Source: JACVRW01 sp963757815
GTDB lineage: Bacteria; Actinomycetota; Thermoleophilia; Solirubrobacterales; Thermoleophilaceae
Length of the DNA stretch: 64,000 bases
Assembly: GCA_963757815.1 (NCBI GenBank)
Contig: CAVWSN010000018.1
Coordinates: forward strand, 434,001 to 498,000
Reading direction: 5' to 3'
Every line of letters starts with the position of its first letter. The first letter of the stretch is position 1. The notes below the pieces were generated by a model, which searched no databases, had not been told where the DNA came from, and saw only the letters and a program-made list of their open reading frames with translations. Below are positions 37,058-45,026 of this stretch, piece after piece. A program made the position numbers and the translations under genes.

Positions 37058-38526
37058 CTGGGACGGACGCGGTCGTCGACCGCCTGTTCCGGCACGAGTC
37101 CGGGAGGGCGGTCGCGACCCTGATCCGGATCCTCGGCGACATCGACCTCGCCGAGGAGGCCGTCCAGGACGCGTTCGCGGTCGCGCTCGAGCGCTGGCCG
37201 CGTGACGGCCTGCCCGACAACCCGGGCGCCTGGATCGTCCGCACCGCGCGCAACGGGGCGATCGACCGGCTTCGTCGCGAGCGCCGCTATCTCGGGAAGC
37301 TGCGCGAGCTCGAGGCACTCGGCAGGCCGGGCTCCGGGGACGACGCCTCCGAGGACGACATGGGCTCGATTTCCGACGACCGGCTGCAGCTCTTCTTCAC
37401 CTGCTGCCATCCGGCGCTGGCGCCCGAGGCGCGGGTGGCGCTCACGCTGCGCCTGCTGGGCGGCCTGTCGACGCCCGAGGTGGCGCGCGCCTTCCTGGCG
37501 CGCGAGACGGCGATGCAGCAGCGGATCGTCCGCGCCAAGCGCAAGATCCGCGACGCCGGGATTCCCTACGAGGTGCCGGAGGACCACGAGCTCCCGGACC
37601 GGCTGCGCTCGGTGCTGGCGGCCCTGTATCTGATCTTCAACGAGGGCTACCTGGCCACGAGCGCGGACACGCTCGTGCGACGCGAGCTCTGCGACGAGGC
37701 GATCCGCCTCGCTCGGGTGTTGGGTGCGCTGATGCCCGACGAGCAGGAGGTCACCGGCCTGCTCGCGCTGATGCTGCTGCATCACTCCCGCCGTGACGCG
37801 CGCGTGGGGCCCGACGGCGGACTCGTGCTGCTCGAGGACCAGGACCGCTCGCGCTGGCACCTCGGCGAGATCGAGGAAGGGCTGCGGCTCGCCGCCCGCG
37901 CCGGCAGGACCGGGGCGTATGGCCTGCAGGCGGCGATCGCCGCCGAGCACGGGAGGGCGCTGAGCCCGGGCAGCACCGACTGGGGCCGGATCGCCTCTCT
38001 GTACGGGCAGCTCTGCCGGCTGGCGCCCGGACCGGTGGTCGAGCTGAACCGCGCGGTGGCGGTGGCGATGGCGGACGGGCCGGAGGCCGGTCTCGAGCTG
38101 ATCGACGAGCTCGAGGCCGGCGGCGAGCTCGACGCCTACCACCATCTGCACGCCGCGCGAGCGGACATGCTGAGGCGGCTGGGGCGTCCGGCCGAGGCGG
38201 CGCGCGCCTACCGGCGCGCCGTCGAGCTGGCGTCGAATCCGGTGGAGCGTGCGTTTCTGGAGCGGCGGCTGGGTGAGGTGGAGCCTCGTCGAGGGACAAC
38301 GACAGCAGTGAGGGGGAGCGGGTTCGAATGGGTCCGGGCGGGCCACCGGCCTCGAAAACGGCGCACTGTGCCGACTTGGTGTCGTCTCACGACATCGAGT
38401 CGTCCCTCTACCGGTCGCGGGCGGGGCGGGGGGTGCGTGACTGCGGGGCGGCGCGGGAGGCGCGCGACGCGGGGCGGCGCGCCCTCAGCGGCGCCGGACC
38501 CGTACGGTGCGGCGCGTGACGGGTGA
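37054..38526 (+). CDS. ECF42-type RNA polymerase sigma factor with TPR-like C-terminal extension
   Basis: Region 2 is AEEAVQDAFAVALERWPRDG ... AIDRLRRERRYLGK and region 4 is LTLRLLGGLSTPEVARAFLA. The long extension (LLALMLLHHSRRDARVGPDG to EAARAYRRAVELA) is typical of ECF42. No ATG/GTG fits the extreme N-terminus, so the start is approximate and an indel near 37050 is likely. The last about 70 codons look non-native, so the true end may be near 38290. Coupled to two DGPF proteins. Confidence 0.85.
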   Translation, partial: VAGTDAVVDRLFRHESGRAVATLIRILGDIDLAEEAVQDAFAVALERWPRDGLPDNPGAWIVRTARNGAIDRLRRERRYLGKLRELEALGRPGSGDDASEDDMGSISDDRLQLFFTCCHPALAPEARVALTLRLLGGLSTPEVARAFLARETAMQQRIVRAKRKIRDAGIPYEVPEDHELPDRLRSVLAALYLIFNEGYLATSADTLVRRELCDEAIRLARVLGALMPDEQEVTGLLALMLLHHSRRDARVGPDGGLVLLEDQDRSRWHLGEIEEGLRLAARAGRTGAYGLQAAIAAEHGRALSPGSTDWGRIASLYGQLCRLAPGPVVELNRAVAVAMADGPEAGLELIDELEAGGELDAYHHLHAARADMLRRLGRPAEAARAYRRAVELASNPVERAFLERRLGEVEPRRGTTTAVRGSGFEWVRAGHRPRKRRTVPTWCRLTTSSRPSTGRGRGGGCVTAGRRGRRATRGGAPSAAPDPYGAARDG

Positions 38527-39963
38527 GCGGTTGCCGGCCGGATCGGTCGCGCGGAGGCTCAGGCGCACCGTGGGGCGGCGGCCGCGGCGGAGGGCGCGTC
38601 GCAGGATGCGCGCCTGCCGGCGCTTGAGCCCCACCTTCAGCCGCAGGCGACGCCCCACCTGTGACGCTCGCGCGACCCGCCGAGCACCGGCCAGGCGAAG
38701 CCGCCGGTTGCGCACCCTCAGAACCCCGGCCGCCGAAATGGTGCACGCCTCGTTACAGCCCGCGTAGGCGACGGCGCCGCGCAGCCTGAGTACCCGCTGG
38801 CGGCGGGGGACGCGCGTCCTCAGCCTGGGAGCCCGTGTGTCGGCCGGCGCGAGCGGCGCCGGCGGCCCGATCACCGGGGTCGGGTTGATCCGCAGGACCT
38901 TCCCCAGCAGCGAGCCCACGCTCTGCGCGTCGCCCTCGGGATCGCCCTGCCCGCCCCCGTCGCCGGTCGACAGATAGAGGTAGCCGTCCGGGCCGAACTG
39001 CAGCTGGCCGCCGTTGTGGTTGCCGGCGGCCGAGTGCTCGATGGTGAGCAGGTTTCGCCGTGTGGCCGGATCGGCGCGGTTCGGATCGGTGGCTGACCGG
39101 CGCACCTCGTCCAGCGTGAGATCGCCGTCGTTGGCCGTGTAGAAGACGAAGACTCGCCCCGAGGTGGCGTAGTCGGGCGCGACCGCGACTGCGAGCAGGC
39201 CCTGCTCGCCGCCGGTTGCGACCAAGGCGTCGATATCGAGGAAGTCGTGCACCTGGCTGCCGATACGCAGCCTCACGTGGCCGCCGAGCTCGGCGATGAA
39301 GAGCCTGTCGGGATCTCCGGGCGGAGCGGCGAGGGCGGCCGGCTCGGCGAAGTTGCCCACAGGCTGCGCCATGAGGGTGTTGCCGCTCGCCGTCAGGAGC
39401 GAGACCGGGCCCGCCTGCGAGGTCACGTAGAGCCGGCCGACGCCGTCCTCTCCGAACGATGTGAGCTGCGGAACGGACAGCCCGTGTCCATCGGAGTCCC
39501 CGTCGCGCCCGCCCCAGCCACCGGATCACTCCGGCTGTAGCGGCCGAAGAGGTAGCGGCCCTGGAAGGCGCCCCAGGCGATGGGGTGTCGGACGACATAG
39601 CCGCCCGATCACCGGCTCGCCCGTCTCCGGGTAGGTATGCTGGGGCGGCCTGTGTCCCGGTGCAGTGCAGCCGCCGGGCCCGGCAGCGTTTCCCTCGTGA
39701 CAGTTCCAGCCCAAGTTCGCGCCCGCGCTCTGCGCGCGCGGCAGGAACGTGATCTCCTCCGCGACGCTCCCGCCCACGTCCCCGATGTACATGTCCCCCG
39801 TCAGCCGGTCGAACGACCAGCGATACGGATTGCGCAGCCCGTAGACGTACACCTCGGCCCGCGCCCCCGGGGTATTGACGAACGGGTTGTCCGGAGGTAT
39901 CTGGTACGGAGCTTGGGCTGAGGCCGTAGGCGCCGCCACACCGGCGACGGCGGCCAGCAACAC
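38485..39963 (-). CDS. Secreted PQQ-type sugar dehydrogenase-like propeller with halves in swapped order, frameshifted
   Basis: GTG 39963 gives a short signal peptide (LLAAVAGVAAPTASA). The next segment, PYQIPPDNPFVNTPG then VYGLRNPYRWSFDRLTGDMY, IGDVGGSVAEEITF and GANLGWNCHEG, is normally the C-terminal half of this family. After two indels (about 39600 and 39490) it reads SVPQLTSFGEDGVGRLYVTS. Only then come the usual N-terminal blades: PDRLFIAELGGHVRL, GGEQGLLAVAVAPDY, NHNGGQLQFGPDGYLYLSTG and LLGKVLRINP. A basic Ig-like tail of about 110 residues ends the protein. Confidence 0.75.
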
Positions 39964-39965
39964 GA

Positions 39966-40925
39966 TTACTCGCGCAGCTGCGAGACGAGGCACTCCCTCG
40001 GCTCCTTGTCCTCGCGCCAGCGTTGCAGCTTCGCGCCGTGGCGGATCCGGTTGCCCGTGATGTGGTCGAAGGCCACCTCGACCACGAGCTCGGGGCGGAG
40101 GCCCTCCCAGATGAGCTCCTCCTCGGACTTCCAGCGACTCGGCTCTCCGTGGCCGCGCTCGCCCGTGCGGTAGGGCTCGAGCTTTTCCAGGAACTCGCGC
40201 TTCTGCTTGGCCCGGAAGCTCGAGGTGTGACCGACCACGTGCAGCTCGCCGGCGTCGTCGTACATGCCGAGGATGAGCGAGCCGACCGTCCCCTCCTCCT
40301 TGCCGAAGCGGAAGGCCACCACCACGGCATCCGCGGTGCGGACGCGCTTGATCTTGAGCATCCCGACGCGCTCGCCCGGGCGGTAGGGCGCCGCGCCCTC
40401 CTTGGCGATCACGCCCTCGCCCGTGCCGGCGAGCCACTTGCCCGCCGCCTCGAGCTCCGCGGTCGACTCCGTGAGCTCGACCGGATCGGCAATGACCGCG
40501 GCGAGCCGCTCGCGGCGTTCGTCGTAGGGGAGCTCGAGCAGCGTCTCGTCATCCTCCGCCAGCAGGTCGAACGCCACCAGCTGTGCCGGCGTCTCCTTCG
40601 CGAGCCGCTCCACGCGCGAGGCCGCCGGGTGTATGCGCTGGGAGAGCAGGTCGAACTCCTGGATCCCGTCCACCGTCACGACCATCTCGCCGTCGAGCAC
40701 GAGCCGCTTGCCGGGCAGCGCGAGCACCTGCTCGACGACGTCCGGGAAGTAGCGATTCATCGGCCGGCCGTTGCGGCTCTGGAGGTGCACGTCGTCACCG
40801 TCGCGGAACACGATCGTGCGAAAGCCGTCCCACTTCGGCTCGTAGCGCCAGCCCTCTCCGTCCGGCAGGTCGCGGGCGGACTTCGCGAGCTGGGGCTGGA
40901 CGGGAGGGGCTAGCGGAAGCTTCAC
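39966..40925 (-). CDS. ATP-dependent DNA ligase (LigC/LigD ligase-domain type)
   Basis: 319 residues. The nucleotidyl-transfer motif I is EPKWDGFR (Lys adenylation site). Motif III-like LVLDGEMVV, motif IV-like EGVIAKE and motif V LKIKR follow, and an OB-fold ends at WREDKEPRECLVSQLRE. No primase or nuclease domain is attached, so it is the stand-alone LigC type used in actinobacterial repair. Ends 3 bases before the next minus-strand gene. Confidence 0.9.
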   Translation of the reverse strand: MKLPLAPPVQPQLAKSARDLPDGEGWRYEPKWDGFRTIVFRDGDDVHLQSRNGRPMNRYFPDVVEQVLALPGKRLVLDGEMVVTVDGIQEFDLLSQRIHPAASRVERLAKETPAQLVAFDLLAEDDETLLELPYDERRERLAAVIADPVELTESTAELEAAGKWLAGTGEGVIAKEGAAPYRPGERVGMLKIKRVRTADAVVVAFRFGKEEGTVGSLILGMYDDAGELHVVGHTSSFRAKQKREFLEKLEPYRTGERGHGEPSRWKSEEELIWEGLRPELVVEVAFDHITGNRIRHGAKLQRWREDKEPRECLVSQLRE

Positions 40926-40941
40926 GCACGGGCACGTTAGC

Positions 40942-42024
40942 GTGACGGGGGTGAGGGTCGAAGACGCGCGCGGGCTATGGGAGCCGGAGACCGTCTACCT
41001 GAATACGGCGAGCTATGGGCTACCACCCCGGCCGGCCTGGGACGCCCTGCAGGCCGCGCTCGGCGACTGGCGCGCGGGGCGCACGAGCTGGGAGCACTGG
41101 GGGGATTCGACGGAAGCCGCGCGGGGCTGGTTCGCGCGCATGTGCTCGGTCCCGGTCGGGTGGGTGGCGATCGGAGCGAACGCGTCCACGATGGTGGGGC
41201 TCGTGGCGGCCGCCCTTCCAGACGGCTCGCGAGTGCTCTCGACGGAAGCGGAGTTCACCTCCGCGCTGTGGCCGTTCCTGGCCCAGGGACGCGGCATCGA
41301 GACCGACTGCGTGCCGGTCGGCCGGCTGGCCGAGGCGATCGACGCGCGCACGGACGCCGTCGCGTTCAGCGCGGTCCAGTCCTCGAACGGCGAGCTCGCC
41401 GATCTGGAGGGCGTGGCCGCTGCGGCGGCGCATCACGGCGCGCTCACCGTGGTCGACGCGACCCAGGCGTGCAGCTGGCTCCCGATCGATGCCCGCCGGT
41501 TCGACGTGCTCGTCTGCTCCGGTTACAAGTGGCTGCTCGGGCCGCGCGGCACCGCCTTCATGACGGTGCGGCCCGAGGTGAACGAGCGGCTCACACCCCA
41601 CGGGGCGGGCTGGTACGCGGGGGACGACCCGCACGCCTCCTACTACGGACCACCGCTGCGCCTGTCGAGCGAGGCGCGCCGATTCGACGTGAGCCCGGCG
41701 TGGTTCTCCTGGGTGGGAGCGGCGCCCGCGCTCGAGCTGCTCGTCGATATCGGCGTGGAGCAGATCAACGCGCACAACCTGCGGCTCGCCAACCTCTTCC
41801 GCGATGGCCTCGGGTTGGAGCCCGGCGACTCGCCGATCGTCGCGACGGAGGTCCCGGGCGTCGAGGAGCTCCTGCGCGGGTCAGGCGTCATGGCCGCCGC
41901 GCGAGCCGGCCTCCTGCGCACCTCGTGGCACCTCTACAACGACGAGAGCGATGTCGAGCGCGCGCTCGACGTGCTCAGCCGCGGCGCGGGGCGGCCGCCG
42001 GTCCGAGGATCCGCCTCAGCATGA
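40942..42024 (+). CDS. Class V aminotransferase / cysteine desulfurase-like enzyme
   Basis: 360 residues from GTG 40942 (GTG 40951 also possible). PLP site: VVDATQACSWLPIDARRFDV followed by SGYKWLLGPRG with the Schiff-base lysine. N-terminus VYLNTASYGLPPRPAW is typical of the family. Substrate not predictable. Divergent from the ligase with 16 bases between starts. Confidence 0.85.
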   Translation: MTGVRVEDARGLWEPETVYLNTASYGLPPRPAWDALQAALGDWRAGRTSWEHWGDSTEAARGWFARMCSVPVGWVAIGANASTMVGLVAAALPDGSRVLSTEAEFTSALWPFLAQGRGIETDCVPVGRLAEAIDARTDAVAFSAVQSSNGELADLEGVAAAAAHHGALTVVDATQACSWLPIDARRFDVLVCSGYKWLLGPRGTAFMTVRPEVNERLTPHGAGWYAGDDPHASYYGPPLRLSSEARRFDVSPAWFSWVGAAPALELLVDIGVEQINAHNLRLANLFRDGLGLEPGDSPIVATEVPGVEELLRGSGVMAAARAGLLRTSWHLYNDESDVERALDVLSRGAGRPPVRGSASA

Positions 42025-42106
42025 AGTCGCCGAGGCGCGGCGAGATCCCGTTCGCGATCCGCAGCAGCCGCGGTTCCCGGTCGACCTGCATGGGAGCGCG
42101 CAGCAT
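41975..42106 (-). pseudogene. Short C-terminal remnant, SDR-like
   Basis: A 43-codon frame reads MLRAPMQVDREPRLLRIANG then ISPRLGDFMLRRILGP, which resembles the C-terminal tail of some short-chain dehydrogenases. It overlaps the end of the aminotransferase gene on the other strand, and nothing of the rest of the enzyme is present. Confidence 0.35.
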
Positions 42107-42136
42107 CCCGAAGGGGGCGCGATCGGGCCGGGTAGG

Positions 42137-42859
42137 ATGGCCTCAATGTCCCACGAGCAGGTGACCGTCGCCGAGGAGGAGTACCTCCAGATCATCTACT
42201 GGCTCCAGGAGGCGGGGCTGCCGATCACCGGCGCGAACATCGCCCGCGCCATGCAGGTGTCGGCGCCGACGGTCCACGAGATGATCGGCCGCCTGGAGGC
42301 GGACGGCTACGTGACCCGCGCCGCCGACAAGTCACTCGACTTCACCGACTCCGGCCACGAGCAGGCCACTCAGATCGTCCGCCGCCACCGCTTGATCGAG
42401 CGCTTCCTGACCGACGTGTTCGACATTCCCTGGGACCAGGTCCACGAGGAGGCCGAGCGGCTCGAGCACTGGATGTCGCCGGTGGTCGAGGAGCGCATGC
42501 TCAAGGCGATCGGCGACGCCAAGACCTGCCCGCACGGGCACCCGATCTTCGAGGGCGAGCGCGAGGCCGGCGTGCCGCTCGCAGACGTTGAGGAGGGAGC
42601 GCAGGTGCGCGTGCTGCGCTTCGAGAACGAGGCCGAGGACCTGCTCCACTACCTGAAGGACACCGGCCTGCATCCGGGGCTCCAGGGAACGCTCTCACGC
42701 GCCGGCGACGACGAGGTCGTACTCGAGGGGCCCGCCGGCACCCACTCGGTCACCCGCAGTGTGGCCGAGACGGTCTCGGTGGTGGCCGACCCCTCGCCGC
42801 CGGCCCGCACCGCCCTGCCCGACCAGCTCGTCCTCGGCAAGGAGCGCTACGGCCGCTGA
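42137..42859 (+). CDS. DtxR/IdeR-family metal-dependent repressor
   Basis: 240 residues from ATG 42137 (ATG 42146 also possible). Winged helix: AEEEYLQIIYWLQEAGLPIT and VSAPTVHEMIGRLEADGYVT. Dimerisation/metal domain with HRLIERFLTDVFDIPWDQVH, EEAERLEHWMS and CPHGHPIF. The C-terminal FeoA/SH3-like domain includes VLRFENEAEDLLHYLKDTGL. Senses Fe or Mn. Lies upstream of the structured element. Confidence 0.92.
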   Translation: MASMSHEQVTVAEEEYLQIIYWLQEAGLPITGANIARAMQVSAPTVHEMIGRLEADGYVTRAADKSLDFTDSGHEQATQIVRRHRLIERFLTDVFDIPWDQVHEEAERLEHWMSPVVEERMLKAIGDAKTCPHGHPIFEGEREAGVPLADVEEGAQVRVLRFENEAEDLLHYLKDTGLHPGLQGTLSRAGDDEVVLEGPAGTHSVTRSVAETVSVVADPSPPARTALPDQLVLGKERYGR

Positions 42860-42906
42860 CCCGTCGGGTGGGCTTCGTGCGGGGTTGGTCTCCGCCGGCC
42901 GGGCCA

Positions 42907-43094
42907 GGGCTGGGGAAGGGTGTGTGGGATAGCCGCCGCTGCCGTAGCCCGAGATCCGGCGCCATCGTCCTGCCCTGGTGGTCTCCTGGCCCACTAGGGC
43001 AGGACGGTTCGGATTTCCCGCGAGCCACGGCCGAACGATCTTCGATCACACCCGGCCAGCCGCGACCGATCAGGAACATCCCCTTCCCCAGCCC
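42907..43094. ncRNA. Candidate structured RNA in a convergent intergenic region
   Basis: A 14-bp perfect outer stem (GGGCTGGGGAAGGG 42907-42920 with CCCTTCCCCAGCCC 43081-43094) closes a 188-nt region. Inside it are an 11-bp hairpin (42966-42976 with 42996-43006), a 6-bp hairpin GTTCGG/CCGAAC (43007-43012 with 43031-43036) and GATC-TTC-GATC. The multibranch layout looks like an RNA rather than a simple terminator. It does not resemble RNase P, tmRNA, SRP or a riboswitch that I know. Strand undecided. Confidence 0.4.
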
Positions 43095-43138
43095 CTTCGC
43101 GAGACCGACCCGCCGGCACCCCCCAGAGTCTCGCGGTC

Positions 43139-43876
43139 TCAGTACGCCGCCGGAGCCCGGCGGGCGCGCAGGTCGTAGTAGAGGAGAGTCGAGAAGAGCC
43201 CCACGAACGGCGCCGTCACCGACTCCGCGCAGATCGTGCCGACGAGCGACCAGATCGCGTCGTCCGTGTTCGCCGCGATCCCCGTGAACGGCGCGCTGAT
43301 CAGGAGCGCGGGCAGCGCCGCGGCCAGGTTGATCATCACGACGAGCCCGAATGTGCGCCACCAGAAGCCGCTCACGACGTTGCCGGACTCACGGAGGGCG
43401 TCGACTCCGCGCGCTCCGTCGATCACCACCGCCTGCGGCACGAAGAACCAGCGCACCGCGAGATAGACGCCCGGGAGGATCAAGAGGAGGAGGCCCGCTG
43501 CGATACCGACCGCAGCGATCAGCACCGCGAAGAACAGCGGCGTGAACGCCTCGAATCCGGAGACGAACGCCTCGCCCGCGCCGGGCCGCCCGCCGGCCGC
43601 GATCGAGCGCAGCGCATGGATGCAGATGGCGGTGATGATCGGCATCACCACCAGGAAGCCGACCACGGTCGGGACGGCGGCCTCGGCGATCGTGGGCGTG
43701 CCGTCGTACGGGCCGCTGAGCCGCTCGAGGCCGATCCCCTCCACGACCACGTGCACCGGCACCACCACGGCGGCCGAGAGCAGGATGAAGACGCCGGCAT
43801 GGCGGCCGTAGACCCGGAGCGAGTCGCGGAACAGGGCCGTGATGTCGCGCGGCTGCGCGAGCGTCAGCCGCGTCAC
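43139..43876 (-). CDS. Polytopic membrane protein (YciC/DUF975-like glycerophosphodiesterase membrane-domain type)
   Basis: 245 residues from GTG 43876, overlapping the aminotransferase stop (GTGA). About six hydrophobic helices. The segment LLLLILPGVYLAVRWFFVPQ then AVVIDGARGVDALRES is typical of this family of unknown function. Probably coexpressed with the upstream aminotransferase. Confidence 0.75.
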   Translation of the reverse strand: MTRLTLAQPRDITALFRDSLRVYGRHAGVFILLSAAVVVPVHVVVEGIGLERLSGPYDGTPTIAEAAVPTVVGFLVVMPIITAICIHALRSIAAGGRPGAGEAFVSGFEAFTPLFFAVLIAAVGIAAGLLLLILPGVYLAVRWFFVPQAVVIDGARGVDALRESGNVVSGFWWRTFGLVVMINLAAALPALLISAPFTGIAANTDDAIWSLVGTICAESVTAPFVGLFSTLLYYDLRARRAPAAY

Positions 43877-44991
43877 GCAGCCGCCCCGGCCAGCTCTCGG
43901 TAGGCATCGGCCACGCGTGCGATGCCCTCCTCGATCTGGTCGGGTGGCACGGCCGAGTAGGCGAGCCGGAAGGAGCTCTCGCCGCCCTCGAGCAGGAAGT
44001 CGGTGCCCTTGACGAAGGTGACCCCGCGCTCGCGGGCGCCCTCGAACAGGGCGTTTCCGTCCGTGCCCTCGGGCAGGTCGACCCAGAGGAAGTAGCCGCC
44101 CTCCGGGATCACGAAGCGAGCGTCGGGCAGGTGGCGTGAGAGCGCCTGGCAGGTGGCGTCGCGGCGCTCGCGCAGCGCCTCCTTGACCGTCGCGATCGAA
44201 CGGTCGATGGCGCCCGAGTCGCAGAACTCGGCCACGATCGCCTGCGCCACCATGTTCGGCGAGATGTAGGTCTCGGTGGCCTCCTTGCGGATCCCGGCGA
44301 TCGCATCCTTGGGCCCGACGAGATAGCCGACCCGGATGCCGGGGCAGATCGTCTTCGAGAACGAGGACGCGTAGACGACGTTCCCGTCGGCGCCGCCGAG
44401 CTCCAGCATCGTCGGGTGCTGCTCGCCCTCGAAGCGCAGCTCGACATACGGGTCGTCCTCGAAGATCGTGAAGCCGTACTCGCGCGAGAGCTCGAGCAGT
44501 CGCCGGCGCTTGTCGAGCGACAGCGTGCAGCCCGCCGGGTTCTGGAAGTTGGGGATGATGTGTGCGAGCCGCGGACGGGCGCCGCCGTCCAGCTCACCGG
44601 CCAGGGCCTCGACGTCGATCCCGTCCGCCTCGAGCGGGATCGCGAGGATCTCCGCGCCCAGCTTGCGCAGCGCCAGCAGGGTGCGGTCGTAGGTCGGGGC
44701 CTCCACCACCACCAGATCGCCCGGCGCGACCAGCTGGGAGAACAGGAATGCGTCCGCCTGCATCGAGCCGTTGGTGGCGATGATGCGGTCGGGCGCCACC
44801 TCGTGCTTCTTCGCGAGCCACTCCAGCAGTCGCGTGTAACCAGGGGAGGTGCCGTAGGCGGTCATCCCGCCGGGATCGCGCTCAAAGGCGCGGTCCGCGG
44901 CCGCCCGGAGGTCATCGACGGCGACGATGTCGAGCGAGGGCGCGCCGCGCGCCAGCGAGATGTTGGTCAGCTCCGCCACGCGATCCGCCAC
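43873..44991 (-). CDS. PLP-dependent aminotransferase, 2-aminoadipate/MocR-core type
   Basis: 372 residues from GTG 44991. Fold type I motifs: NFQNPAGCTLSLDKRR, DDPYVELRF and the lysine site SSFSKTICPGIRVGY. No N-terminal GntR domain, so an enzyme rather than a MocR regulator. Likely acts on 2-aminoadipate, aromatic or branched amino acids. Confidence 0.88.
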   Translation of the reverse strand: MADRVAELTNISLARGAPSLDIVAVDDLRAAADRAFERDPGGMTAYGTSPGYTRLLEWLAKKHEVAPDRIIATNGSMQADAFLFSQLVAPGDLVVVEAPTYDRTLLALRKLGAEILAIPLEADGIDVEALAGELDGGARPRLAHIIPNFQNPAGCTLSLDKRRRLLELSREYGFTIFEDDPYVELRFEGEQHPTMLELGGADGNVVYASSFSKTICPGIRVGYLVGPKDAIAGIRKEATETYISPNMVAQAIVAEFCDSGAIDRSIATVKEALRERRDATCQALSRHLPDARFVIPEGGYFLWVDLPEGTDGNALFEGARERGVTFVKGTDFLLEGGESSFRLAYSAVPPDQIEEGIARVADAYRELAGAAA

Positions 44992-45026
44992 GATACCGAG
45001 GGAGTCGAAAGTAGGGTGGCCTCGAG

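Noticed and set aside
38310..38345. GGTTCGAAT resembling a tRNA T-loop
   Set aside because: No acceptor, D-arm or anticodon stem can be formed around it.
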